A stretch of DNA of 64,000 bases from Effrenium voratum (lineage: Eukaryota > Sar > Dinophyceae > Suessiales > Symbiodiniaceae), in the NCBI GenBank assembly GCA_963377175.1, contig CAUJNA010003776.1, forward strand, positions 1 to 64,000, given 5' to 3'. The position numbers were made by a program, and so were the translations under genes. Below the pieces are notes generated by a model, which saw only the letters and a list, made by a program, of their open reading frames with translations, did no database searches and was not told the DNA's origin. Shown here in pieces: positions 28,366 through 37,366 of the stretch; position 1 is the stretch's first letter; every line of letters starts with the position of its first letter.

Positions 28366-28614
28366 CTCTCGCCAAGTGAACCTAGGTTCGTTTACGGGTG
28401 TGTTTGGTGGCGAGGGGTACCCCCCCCGTCGGGGGGGGGGCTCTCGCCAACCGAACCTAGGTTCGTCTGGCGAGGGCTACCCCCTCCGTTACGTACAGTG
28501 ACGCAGGGGGGTAGCTCTCGCCACACGCTTGTAACGGGGGGGGGTGGCCCTCGCCAGACGAACCTAGGTTCGGTTGGCGAGAGCCCCCCCCCGACGGGGG
28601 GGGTACCCCTCGCC
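28364..28614. repeat. Large G/C-rich inverted repeat with aacctaggtt cores
   Basis: The left arm, about 28,409-28,491, and the right arm, about 28,532-28,614, are reverse complements over about 83 bp. Only homopolymer-length differences and one or two substitutions separate them. Each arm holds gctctcgccaaccgaacctag with its own 10-bp palindrome aacctaggtt, plus runs of 7-13 C or G. A third, partial copy of gctctcgccaagtgaaccta stands at 28,364-28,390, and the 40-base loop contains a further gctctcgcca. No ORF is supported from 28,200 to 28,920. Confidence 0.9.
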
Positions 28615-28928
28615 AGGGAACGCTCCCAGTGGCAAGATGTGTTTTACTTTTTGGCAGCCAAGGCGGTGACGACCTGCAGTGGACCTGGCCTGACCAGCCT
28701 GAGGACGAGCCTGCCTCTGAAATGTTCAGAAGGCAGCACCTGAGGTCTTCTTCTGACCGCCGCCGGGCCGCTGAGCGACTGACCTGCCAGTGAACAAATT
28801 ATGCTTGGGCGGCTGTGAGCTGAAGTTGGCTAGTCACTAGTCTGTCAGTCGTCAATGTTTGAAGCTAGGCGCCAATCTAAGAAATCTGCCTATAGGTTGA
28901 TTGACATTGTCAGCCGGAGCATTTCAGC

Positions 28929-29073
28929 AAATGGAAGCTGAACAAGGCTGAGCAGAAGTCAGTCGAGGAAGAGGAGAAAAGGGTCTACGCGGAGCGCAAG
29001 ACTGCTGGCGATTCAGACGAGGACGCTCAGAAGGCAGCTTCAGAAGCCGCGGCGACCAAGTCGAAGGAGCTGT
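28929..29073 (+). CDS. Exon of unrecognised gene (Glu/Lys/Ala-rich)
   Basis: Reads KWKLNKAEQKSVEEEEKRVY, then AERKTAGDSDEDAQKAASEA and AAATKSKEL in GC-ending codons. The composition suggests a charged helix. It is on the + strand like its neighbours. Confidence 0.4.
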
Positions 29074-29165
29074 CATGTCAACGCCAAACCATGATGTTTT
29101 TTGAAGCCCTGTCGTTTTCACGTGCAAATCCATCAGAAAATGCAGTCTGTCTTGCCTTTCGTCAG

Positions 29166-29414
29166 GCTCTGAAGGAAGCAAAGATGGTGAAGAGCCAGGT
29201 CAAGAAGAACCAGCCACAGTCGGCGGCGGCGGCTATCGATGCTCCGGAAACGGCGCCTCAGAACAACACCCAGTACTACGAAGCGCTCATCGACGCCGTC
29301 AACGTGATCCTTCAGTGCCCCACCTTCGTTGACCTTCAGACGACCGCTGCGCCGCTGCCGATCAACACCAAGCCGGGAGAAGACCAGTCAGGAGTTCAGG
29401 CGGGAAGGTTTTAG
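29166..29414 (+). CDS. Exon of unrecognised gene
   Basis: Begins after gtcag with ALKEAKMVKSQVKKNQPQSA, then NTQYYEALIDAVNVILQCPT and VDLQTTAAPLPINTKPGEDQ. A stop follows at 29,412-29,414, so the donor is just upstream. Probably the same gene as the preceding exon. Confidence 0.4.
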   Translation, partial: ALKEAKMVKSQVKKNQPQSAAAAIDAPETAPQNNTQYYEALIDAVNVILQCPTFVDLQTTAAPLPINTKPGEDQSGVQAGRF

Positions 29415-29985
29415 TGCATTGGCGGATTAAACCTAGCCTGCATCTTCATTCGACACTAGTACTACTCCGTATCTGTGCTCCGGCCTTTCTACTTACCAAT
29501 TTTACCGCGAAACAAACAGCATACATGACGACAATTAAATTGAAGGACTAGTTTTCGGATGTTTAACTGGTAACTCAGCAGTTTCAAAAAGATCGCCATC
29601 CTTCAAATTGTCGTCTTGGGTGGAGACTTGTTATGTTTGACTCCTGTCCTTGCAATCCACTACGCGGAACATCCTTTGCATGCTGCAATGGTCAGTTTGA
29701 CAGAGTTTGACCGTGTTGCTCCCATTGTGCTGATTACACCAGTTTGACACCACTTCTGGGCAACCAACAACGAGTGCAAAAAACAACACAAACGCCCGCA
29801 AATACAAACAAGTTGCCTCAACTCATAATGCAAAACCAGTGCATTTCCTGCATGCGCAAGGTGTCTGCGGGCAGTTCGTGCCAAAACACTGAATTGCTGC
29901 AAACGTACCACTTGTCTAAAACAACGAGACATTTCTGGTAGAGCGAATAGTTGTTTTTCAGCTTGAATTACACTGGTCAATCTGC
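29415..29985. other. Intron or spacer with a short inverted repeat
   Basis: No coding sense seen. Near 29,527 gacgacaattaaattgaagg and near 29,600 tccttcaaattgtcgtc form an inverted repeat with a small indel. Confidence 0.45.
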
Positions 29986-29989
29986 CAGG

Positions 29990-30370
29990 CAGTTTTCGAC
30001 CCACGGGAGTGCAAGGCAGCATTGACGAAGGAAGGATGCTACAGGGCCGCGATCAACTTGATGTGGATTGACCCATTTGGGTCCACAACGCCCACAGTAC
30101 CGCTCAGTGTGGAGAGGGTCCGGGAACTCGGGCAATTTGCTTGTCCCGCCGGGGATGCAAAGCACTTGACCGAGAACTTCACAGTCGCGGTCGACAGCCC
30201 GGACCAGGACATGCTGGATAGCAAGGGGAAGTGGAAGGCTGAGCCCGGAGGAAATGCAGCACGCCTTGCTGTTCACCTTAGCGGATGTCATCAAAGACCA
30301 GGCAGGTGTTCGGAAATTAGCTAGCGACGAGAGTTTCGCGGTTTTCAGACACGTTTACTGACTGACAGGG
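29990..30370 (+). pseudogene. Exon of unrecognised gene with a frameshift near 30,235
   Basis: The first frame reads CKAALTKEGCYRAAINLMWI, DPFGSTTPTVPLSVERVREL and GDAKHLTENFTVAVDSPDQD. Near 30,235 the sense moves to another frame with SPEEMQHALLFTLADVIKDQ and LASDESFAVFRHV. A one-base indel explains this better than an intron. The family is not recognised. Confidence 0.4.
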
Positions 30371-30422
30371 ATTTAATAGCTACTTAGAGGGTAATTTTGT
30401 TTGTAGTCTTCGGACGCATTCA

Positions 30423-31223
30423 GTGACTGATGTTGAAGCTGCTAAGGCGCCTGATGAGAAGCTTGCTGCCTGGCGCCGGGTCTTTTTGTCGGCGCCGGCA
30501 GTGTTCACAGTGGTGGGCGGGGGAGACAGCTTGTACTGGCACAGCTTCCACCGGAGGCAGCAAGTGGTGCAGACTTACGACTCCCTCAAGAGAAGCGCTC
30601 GACAACTCGCTTTTGAGGCGACTGCCTTCAAAAACAAGAAGGAGTCCGAGGCTGGCGAGAGACTTGGAGTTAAGGAGGTGCAAGACATCTTCCGGTCCAA
30701 GGCCCACCTCATGGCGAAATCCTCCGTGAAAGGCGACATGGCGGATGGATTCGTGAAGGACTGCCTGTTCGTCTATGAGAAGTTGCTCGTGGACACAACC
30801 TGCAACGAGGTGCTGGACAAGTTGGAGAGCAAGTGTGGCTTGGAGTCGCCATTGAACTCCCTTCAGAAACTTCGGGTGCTGATTGCAAAAAGCGAGAACA
30901 TGGAGACCAGGCCGGGGAACAGCGCTGCCATCGGACTTTCTGAATCTGCGCAATTGCTTTTATTTTTGCCTTGCGACCATCTATTGAGGCAATGGATTCT
31001 GAAAGTGATTTGCGACATGGTGGAGGGAGGAGCGCTTGAGCGCGAGACCATCACCAAGACCTACCTCGCTGGGACGCCCACAGCCGCATCGCTGGTCGAG
31101 CTGTTGAAGCTGAAGCGAACTGTGGCGCATCACTTTTTGCAGGCAAGAGAAAAGTGGCCTGAGAGCGAGTTGTCCATCAACAAACACTTGTTGAACACGG
31201 CCCTCTTCAGTCTTGGCAAGTAA
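30423..31223 (+). CDS. Large exon of unrecognised gene (about 266 codons)
   Basis: A clean frame: EKLAAWRRVFLSAPAVFTVV, GGGDSLYWHSFHRRQQVVQT, FRSKAHLMAKSSVKGDMADG and CNEVLDKLESKCGLESPLNS. It ends TAALFSLGK-like before a TAA at 31,221-31,223. It is mostly helical, with no membrane segment. This is the longest uninterrupted coding piece of the 29-33 kb gene. No domain is recognised; it may belong to another dinoflagellate transposon-derived family, but this is a guess. Confidence 0.5.
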   Translation: MTDVEAAKAPDEKLAAWRRVFLSAPAVFTVVGGGDSLYWHSFHRRQQVVQTYDSLKRSARQLAFEATAFKNKKESEAGERLGVKEVQDIFRSKAHLMAKSSVKGDMADGFVKDCLFVYEKLLVDTTCNEVLDKLESKCGLESPLNSLQKLRVLIAKSENMETRPGNSAAIGLSESAQLLLFLPCDHLLRQWILKVICDMVEGGALERETITKTYLAGTPTAASLVELLKLKRTVAHHFLQAREKWPESELSINKHLLNTALFSLGK

Positions 31224-31326
31224 ACTAACTTATCAACATGGATCTGTGGTTCAAGTTTATTGTGTTCAATGGTTGCTAGGCTTCTGAAAAAATGCGTGGT
31301 GTTAGGCATTGCATTGATGGACTCAG

Positions 31327-31846
31327 GTGGAGATGCCACGCAGCCAGTTCGACACTCAGGACCTTGCCAAGATCCACTCGAAGATCATGACGATTTGCAG
31401 CTACCGGAAATACGTGACCGCTGCTAACCTTGAAGGTCCATCTGAAGTTCAATGGATGTCTTCGTTGAAGCGCTCCAGCATGCTTGTGCTGAGGTTGATC
31501 GAGGTGGGGGGGGCAATGCAATCTTAAAAGCATTATTGGCAATGGCCCCCTTGGCGCGAAGGACATCCTGTACACGACGACGCTCAACGGCCCCTTGATT
31601 GCTCTTCTGAAGAAAGGAAAGGGAGCCAACCCGCTTGGGCTGCTCGAGATCGAGACGTTCTGTCTACGATGGAAGGCTTGCGTGGCAGCAAAAGACAATG
31701 AACTAGCTGCAGAGAAAGCGCTCTACAAGGCGGCCGAGGAGGAGCAGGACGAGCAGGACGAGTGCACGAAGATCGCGCAGGGCAGCGTGGCTCCGCAGCC
31801 TTCAAAGTACCCCAAGGGCTCGGCTGAGTGCCTTGGAGAGAATTGA
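31327..31846 (+). pseudogene. Exon with frameshift at a G-run
   Basis: Begins MPRSQFDTQDLAKIHSKIMT and reads to MLVLRLIEVGG. At the run of eight G at about 31,504-31,511 it shifts frame and goes on with LGAKDILYTTTLNGPLIALL, LLEIETFCLRWKACVAAKDN and an acidic end. Homopolymer miscount is the likely cause. Confidence 0.45.
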
Positions 31847-31939
31847 ATTTGACGTTGCTTTGCTCGTGCGAGCGTGCGCCATTGTTGCGGCAATGCATGA
31901 GCAGTCAACGAAGGCATTGGACAGCGACGGCAGCGCAAC

Positions 31940-32390
31940 AGGTTGCGATCTATGTGTCGTTGCGGGCCGAGCCTCCAACCCAGTCTGCCGTTGCCCGGGC
32001 CGTAGGGGATAGCGGCCTGAATGGCGACCTCCGCGGCGTGCAGGGCAAGAGCGGTGTCATGATCCACTTTGACGCCAACCTGTTTGCAGAGGCCGCCAAA
32101 AGGCCTGACCGAAGGTTTCCACCACTGAGCCCAGCCCTCATGAAAAAGTTGATCCACGGCAGCATCAAGGGCCGCGGCGGCCTGGCGAACAAGAAGGTGG
32201 CAGAGGATCACTTCGACCGTCCAATTGACGGAGACTTCATTTTCTTGAACGATGCTGGGCGGAACGTGCTGGAGAGCCTCTTGGCGCCGTTCAAGTCGAA
32301 GGATGGCAAGGGGGCCTTGGCGCACTACCTGGAGCACACGGAGATCACGCTGTGCCTCAGCCAGGACGACGATGTCCGTTTCAAAATTCG
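31940..32390 (+). CDS. Exon of unrecognised gene
   Basis: Reads QQVAIYVSLRAEPPTQSAVA, GVQGKSGVMIHFDANLFAEA, MKKLIHGSIKGRGGLANKKV and FIFLNDAGRNVLESLLAPFK, ending LCLSQDDDVR. It has coding texture in one frame only. The next piece at about 32,465-32,640 (NPVEESMEGKKKLNRGMINQ, PMSTWLPERKHTKFPGSNRG) probably follows after a short intron. Confidence 0.45.
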
Positions 32391-32754
32391 ATTGTGTACT
32401 TATAAATTCGTCAAATTTGAAAGCTTTGTCAGTGCTTTCATCGGTTTCACTTGTCTTTCAATCCTGTCGAGGAGTCAATGGAAGGAAAGAAGAAACTGAA
32501 CCGCGGCATGATCAACCAGATTCAGCGCTGGCATTTGATCAGCACCGAGCCCATGTCCACTTGGCTGCCAGAACGCAAACACACCAAATTCCCCGGCTCC
32601 AACCGAGGGAATTGCATCGGCTGGATTGGTTTGGGCAGCGCTTCGGATGAGTGGACTTTAACTGTGAACAATAAGCAGCCCGACTCAAATTTAATCGTGC
32701 CATAGTAATAGTAGCATGTTTGGGGGCCTCAATCATATGCGTCGCCCGATTTGT

Positions 32755-32990
32755 CAGGAAAGAGATGTACGGAGACAAGATGATGGGCGCAGATTCTGCC
32801 GAGGACCCAAAGGAGAATGAAGAACAGCAGCGCCACGGTGACTCTTATGAGCCTGCCTTCTTCAACCACTTGCCGGTGACGCTGTACTCAGACGCCCTGG
32901 CCGCGTACGAGATCACAGGCGTGCTGGATTGCACGCCAGGCGCAGGAGATCTGGCCAAGGCGGCCTTGGATTCCTTACATGGCCCTGACC
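32755..32990 (+). CDS. Exon with a possible SAM-binding-like motif
   Basis: Reads RKEMYGDKMMGADSAEDPKE, then FFNHLPVTLYSDALAAYEIT and GVLDCTPGAGDLAKAALDS. The string VLDCTPGAGDLAKAAL resembles a Rossmann-type methyltransferase motif I (hydrophobic strand, D, G-x-G). It continues, after a small frame change, into the last exon (TETHASLLQSELVKFVKQQM). Only this motif supports the idea. Confidence 0.4.
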
Positions 32991-33320
32991 ATGACAGAGA
33001 CTCACGCTTCGCTTCTCCAGAGTGAGCTGGTCAAGTTTGTCAAGCAACAGATGCAGACAGAAGGGTCTACGTTCTACGCGCCTGAGTGGGCGGCAGCTGG
33101 CAAGAAGGATGCGGAAGCCGAAAAGGGCAAGAAGACGCCAAAGCGGCCGACGCCCGCCCCCGGAGATCCGGCGCCTGAGCCGGAGCCTAAGAAGCCAAAG
33201 ACGACGAATAAGAAGACGGGGAAGGCGGAGAAGAAGCAGAAGAAGGAAAAACCGACTGGCAACGCGCCGCCGGCCTCCCAGCTGATTGACGATTCTGAAT
33301 CAGACTCGGCCAGTCAGTGA
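32979..33320 (+). CDS. Last exon, Lys/Pro/Glu-rich C-terminus
   Basis: Reads TETHASLLQSELVKFVKQQM, FYAPEWAAAGKKDAEAEKGK and a long basic Lys/Pro tail, ending LIDDSESDSASQ and TGA at 33,318-33,320. The tail looks like a nuclear localisation or nucleic-acid-binding extension. Confidence 0.45.
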   Translation: MALTMTETHASLLQSELVKFVKQQMQTEGSTFYAPEWAAAGKKDAEAEKGKKTPKRPTPAPGDPAPEPEPKKPKTTNKKTGKAEKKQKKEKPTGNAPPASQLIDDSESDSASQ

Positions 33321-33880
33321 GCATACTAGGCTAGGCCGCAGCAATCCTGGCTGCTTTTTGTTCAAGACGCTTAGGCCCAGACTTCCGCGGCGGATCAACT
33401 ATCAAATATGTTTTCTTCGCCGGCGCAACGTCGTGGGTGAAACACCGTCCTTGCGCCGGGCCTTACTAGGGTCTTGTGTCCCTGCGAGGCCCGGCTAGGG
33501 GACGGCGTCGGTGTTTTGAACAAATATTGAAACTTACTGCTGGCTTTGCTCAAGGTAATGTAGTTAAGCAGAGGCATCAATGTAAATTGGAAGCTGCTGA
33601 GCTGAAGGCTGGGCGAAAAGGACACCTTATTAGGGCTTTGAGTGACTGGATTGACCTTCAATCTGAATCACAATGACGAGCGACACAAACTTCAGAGCGG
33701 TGTAAAATAATGTGACTGCAGCGCCTAGGCTTAGGTTTCCGCAACTGAGTGGTGACGAGGACATTTAATCCCCCCTGCGAGTGCCTCATTGTCATTGCTC
33801 ATGTTTTGTCTTTCTTGCCGGGCGGCTTGTTCTGAAAATTGTTGCAGATCAGTACATGCTCAAGAGAAGCGGCATGTCAA
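33321..33880. other. Intergenic stretch with a GC-rich hairpin
   Basis: No gene seen. Around 33,440-33,515 the sequence aacaccgtccttgcgccggg is answered by cccggctaggggacggcgtc and ggtgtt, an imperfect hairpin flanking ccttactagggtcttgtgtc. Confidence 0.45.
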
Positions 33881-33892
33881 TCAATTAGGCAA

Positions 33893-34163
33893 GATGGACC
33901 TCGATTTTGCCATGGCTTCAGAGCCCGCGAAAGAGAAGAACGGCAGAAAGAGACACAAAGACCAGAAGGCATGCGGGCACAAAGGCGACGCCAAGAAGGT
34001 CTTGAAGACGGCTAAGACCAAGACGAAAACCAAGGAAGCAACGCCTACGCAAGCAGCTGCCAAGACTTCGAAGAAGCGGCCAGCCGGCGACCTTACGAAC
34101 AGTGACCAAAGGATCCTTGCTTTCAATCAGAGTCTGTCAGCAGTGATGCCTGTCAAGGCTTGA
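33893..34163 (+). CDS. Lys-rich exon, possible N-terminus of the methyltransferase gene
   Basis: ATG at about 33,893 gives MDLDFAMASEPAKEKNGRKR, then a Lys/Thr/Ala-rich run (KTAKTKTKTKEATPTQAAAK) and RPAGDLTNSDQRILAFNQSL. The frame ends in TGA at 34,161-34,163, close to where the next exon starts. A basic tail before a DNA methyltransferase would be sensible, but the link is by position only. Confidence 0.4.
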
Positions 34164-34187
34164 CTGAACGAGCTGCGTTTTTGCGAG

Positions 34188-34372
34188 CTAAGGAAGTTTG
34201 CTGAAGCCCTGATTGAGCAGCTTGAGAAGAAAGCCGCAACCAGTCGCCTTGGCCGCGAAACTGGACCTGGAGAAAGGGCTGCGGCTCCGTCTGTGGTCCG
34301 ACTTGGGTCTGACTGCTCGGGTTTGTCCTCCGACTTTGTCAGCTTGAAGCTGGCCTTCGGCCAGTCAATTCG
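34188..34372 (+). CDS. C5-cytosine methyltransferase gene, exon with motif I
   Basis: Reads LRKFAEALIEQLEKKAATSR, then SVVRLGSDCSGLSSDFVSLK and LAFGQ. LGSDCSGLSSD is the SAM-binding motif I in the form seen in algal and dinoflagellate C5 methyltransferases. The frame is lost after about 34,372, where gtgagc gives a donor. The rest of the catalytic core follows in the next exon. Confidence 0.65.
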
Positions 34373-34559
34373 GGTGAGCACTGCTTTCATTTCGGCCGCC
34401 TGCTTGCATTGCGGCACTCCGTTTTGTTGCTGGGCTGGTCCCTTGAGCCAAGGACATCGACCCCACCAGGAGAAAAATGGCCTTGCAGATGCACGCGCAT
34501 TTTGGAGATACGCCAGCTCCTCATTTAGATTTCGACGAAAGTTTTTGTGTTTTCTGCTT

Positions 34560-34995
34560 GCTTAAATCCAATAGCAAATTCGAAATTCAGGAAAAGGTGT
34601 ACGATGACATCACCTCGCGGGACAACTCCAGCGCTCCGGCCTGTGACCTTTACGTCAGCGGAGCTCCTTGCCCAGCATTTTCAAGCGCTGGTCGCCAGCA
34701 GTCGCTAGGAGATGTTCGGGGCTGCGTTTTGATACACAGCCTCGATTACGTCGTGGAAAAGAGGCTACGGCTCGCAGTGTTTGAAAATGTGCGGGGGCTT
34801 AGCGGCCCGAAATGCAAAGCGGTGCTGGACGCGGTGGTGAAGATTCTGCGCCTCTGCAATTACTCCGTACGGGCCCAGGTCCTCGACACGAAGGTCCATG
34901 GGGGAATCCCGCACAGCAGGCCAAGGCTGTACCTCGTGGCCATCTCAAAGGCATGGGCAGTGAAAGAGGAGATGCGTCACTTGCCCTTCGCTCAG
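34560..34995 (+). CDS. C5-cytosine methyltransferase gene, exon with motifs IV, VI and VIII
   Basis: Reads KFEIQEKVYDDITSRDNSSA, YVSGAPCPAFSSAGRQQSLG with the motif IV catalytic Pro-Cys, LRLAVFENVRGLSG (motif VI ENV) and LDTKVHGGIPHSRPRLYLVA (motif VIII). Order, spacing and key residues fit an active core. Unlike the LINE and DIRS-linked copies, this one stands in a presumed multi-exon gene without RT sequence nearby. Near 34,990 the sense moves by one base into the following frame, by indel or splice. Confidence 0.75.
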
Positions 34996-35491
34996 CCGCT
35001 TCATCATCAACAACGTGCAGCAGAAGCGGGATGTCACAGACTTGGCCCTGAAGAACATCAAAGCTGCCAAGGCATTTGCTGAAGCGAAGGGCTGGGATGT
35101 GAAGAGGCAGATCGTGTGCGACGGTGGGGCCACAGAAATGTTTCGGTGTGTCATGCTGGAGTGCAGCCCATGCTTGACAAAGTCCAGGGCATCGTCAAAT
35201 GGACATTTCCTAGTGACGCTGAATCGATGGATGAACATCTGGGAAATGGCTGCGCTGCAGGGATGGCCAAAAGTGCTGGTGGATGAGGTCCTGCAGTCGT
35301 TTCCTGCCAGACAAATGGGCGCGACGAGCATTTTGCAGCGGATGCTCCCTCGGGCGACGCTGGCCTCCCAGCTCATCAGTAAGCTTCCACATGACATTTG
35401 GGCTGATTCCGCCAAGGTGAAAGGCCATTTGCCAGATGCAGTGTACGGTTTGGTTTCGCCCGGACATGAACAAGGCGCTCTGTGGCGATGA
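34996..35491 (+). CDS. C5-cytosine methyltransferase gene, C-terminal part with target-recognition and motif IX-X region
   Basis: In the new frame: VTDLALKNIKAAKAFAEAKG, CMLECSPCLT-like Cys cluster, KSRASSNGHFLVTLNRWMNI, WEMAALQGWPKVLVDEVLQS and ARQMGATSILQRML. RxLTxxExxxLQGxP-like and QxGNxx-like phrases of motifs IX and X are recognisable, although GN has become GA. The 100 residues before motif IX would be the target-recognition domain. Ends at TGA 35,489-35,491. Confidence 0.65.
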
Positions 35492-35557
35492 TGCCGCACG
35501 CCGCCCATTGATGTAATTTGAAATATTGAATTAAGTAGGCGGCTGCTCTGGCAAGGG

Positions 35558-35707
35558 ATGACCCGCACCATGTCGCTTGGCCGAAAACGCGCGATGTCTA
35601 GCTTGGATTTGTCCAATGAGCTTGTGGACTTGCTTGCCCCTCCGGCGCCTATTAGCATTGTCGCTTTGAATCCGCCGTGTCATGTGCGCGACTTTGCGGG
35701 CTCTTAG
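35558..35707 (+). CDS. Short ORF, possible first exon of the next gene (49 aa)
   Basis: ATG at 35,558 opens MTRTMSLGRKRAMSSLDLSN, ELVDLLAPPAPISIVALNPP and CHVRDFAGS, then TAG. It is Met- and Ser-rich and could be the first exon of the gene whose next piece is at 36,063. No family recognised; 35,708-36,060 shows nothing further. Confidence 0.3.
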   Translation: MTRTMSLGRKRAMSSLDLSNELVDLLAPPAPISIVALNPPCHVRDFAGS

Positions 35708-36062
35708 CAAAGACCAGGGCGCTACCGACCATCGTCTAAGCCAATACGGCCCTGCGAAAATAGTTTTACGCAAAATATTATAGGTTCCTTTTCAAGCTCG
35801 AAGTGTTGAGAATTTAACCTTTGTAACAGATTGCCCCCACTCAGAATCACGAAGCAATGTCGTTGTCTCCACTGGCGGGGAGACTCAGATACCCGTTGAC
35901 GACCATTTGGAAAGGCGAAGTCTGCGCCGCAGCGGAGACCCAGTTTGAGCTTCCAGAGGAAACTTGGCGACATTAAATTGTTTGTCTCAGACTTAGGATG
36001 CCGTCAGTTTAAAATAAAGGTGTTGGTCTGCGATCCGCTCTCGTGCAACCAAGGACATTGAC

Positions 36063-36302
36063 ATGGAGGCGATCGAGCCGAACACTGAGTCCGCAGCCTT
36101 GGCCGAGTGGGCGCGCATCTTCCTTTGCTTCTGGCCAGCGGCAACAATATTCAGCTACCACGAGGTGGAGACTTACAAGGTGGAAATGTTCATTGTCAAT
36201 GCTGCTGTCGCGGGCGATGACAAGGTCCTCATTCTGAGGGTGAAGCACTTAAAAGGCGAGCACGAAGGCAAAAATCAAGCCATCGTTTTGGGAAGGCAGT
36301 GA
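36063..36302 (+). CDS. Exon-like ORF, unassigned
   Basis: Reads MEAIEPNTESAALAEWARIF, LCFWPAATIFSYHEVETYKV and FIVNAAVAGDDKVLILRVKH, ending at TGA 36,300-36,302. A mixed alpha/beta pattern and GC-ending codons make it a likely exon. The DIRS-type element begins about 150 bp downstream. Confidence 0.4.
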   Translation: MEAIEPNTESAALAEWARIFLCFWPAATIFSYHEVETYKVEMFIVNAAVAGDDKVLILRVKHLKGEHEGKNQAIVLGRQ

Positions 36303-36445
36303 CATGGACCGTGCCACAGCAGCGCGCAGAAAATTGCAAAACCGGAGCGGCTGCCAGCTTGCGAGTCGTTCGACGGACTGCCGTGCAACTCAGGGCTTGG
36401 TGAAACACGCTGCTTCCAGGCATGTTTGTTGAACTGACGATGTGT

Positions 36446-36606
36446 GTTAAGGCATGTTGCACTGCTCCTAGCTTGAACCCAAACATGAAACCCCAAAAGA
36501 ACAAAGCTCATCCGAAGCGGCCGCAGTTCTTTTTACCGGGATTGCTGAAAGTAGCACTGCTTCCAGGGCACTGGTGCGCCTGGAACAGGAGGCACATTGA
36601 CCCCCC
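36446..36606. repeat. Split direct repeat B2 of the DIRS-type element
   Basis: These 161 bp recur without visible change at 36,959-37,119. On the - strand they form the outermost right-hand repeat of the element. They overlap no coding sequence of the element. Confidence 0.85.
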
Positions 36607-36689
36607 GAATTTTGAAAAGGCAAGACAATGCGTGTCCTTGCATACAAATGCAGTGCTTGCGGGGCGCGGCATGCGTGCCCACGCCCCAA

Positions 36690-36780
36690 GGTCCGGAGAC
36701 CGAAAGTCCGGAGACTCGAGGTCCGGAGACCAAAGTTGGTCCGGAGACCTGGTCCGGAGACCAAAAGGCCCGGAGGCCAC
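36690..36780. repeat. Short tandem repeats of gtccggagacc
   Basis: Six imperfect copies of gtccggagacc, spaced 11-17 bases, lie between A2 and B2 of the DIRS-type element. Each unit is partly palindromic (ggtccggagacc). They may be terminal binding sites or a simple expansion. Confidence 0.85.
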
Positions 36781-36853
36781 CCATGAAAGTGCAGAGCGTC
36801 TGCTACCTATACTTGCAGAGCCTTGTATAGGGCAGTGCAGGGTGGGTGGGTGG

Positions 36854-36961
36854 GTTTCAAATGAAACCGCAGGTTTGGGTCAAGGCTAGGAGCAAAACGG
36901 CCAACGCGTAGTTCGATTCACAACATGCCCTAAACACAAGGGAAAAGAAACCCTAAGCGTT
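36854..36961. repeat. Split direct repeat A2
   Basis: 108 bp, matching 47,211-47,318 with a single visible difference (gcagg versus gccgg). Its end joins B1 directly, as expected for the circular-junction half of a split-repeat element. Confidence 0.9.
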
Positions 36962-37119
36962 AAGGCATGTTGCACTGCTCCTAGCTTGAACCCAAACATG
37001 AAACCCCAAAAGAACAAAGCTCATCCGAAGCGGCCGCAGTTCTTTTTACCGGGATTGCTGAAAGTAGCACTGCTTCCAGGGCACTGGTGCGCCTGGAACA
37101 GGAGGCACATTGACCCCCC
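36959..37119. repeat. Split direct repeat B1
   Basis: 161 bp, a copy of 36,446-36,606. It lies between the 3' end of the coding interior and A2. The 37,120-37,366 segment between B1 and the RT ORF holds no gene. Confidence 0.85.
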
Positions 37120-37366
37120 CTTCAGTGTTTCAGGCAACCCCGGTATAAGCGAGCCCGCTGGGCCGCAGGCCCTTCAGAGTGGGGTTGTACCTGGCAGGGC
37201 AAATGCTAGCGTGGCCATGCACGCTGGGCTGTGAGCAGCCTGTTACGCAGTGTCTGCACTTTTTTCGGTCAGAGCGGCTTGATTAAGCGGCTGGCTGACG
37301 TTGCCAGTTGTTCTGGCTGACAGGGCGACGACGGCCATTTGGTCGCAAGGCATGTCGGGATGCAAA

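Noticed and set aside
36468..36889. Several overlapping ORFs on both strands at the DIRS-type right end
   Set aside because: They lie in the terminal repeats and the gtccggagacc repeat, and none has protein-like sequence in only one frame.
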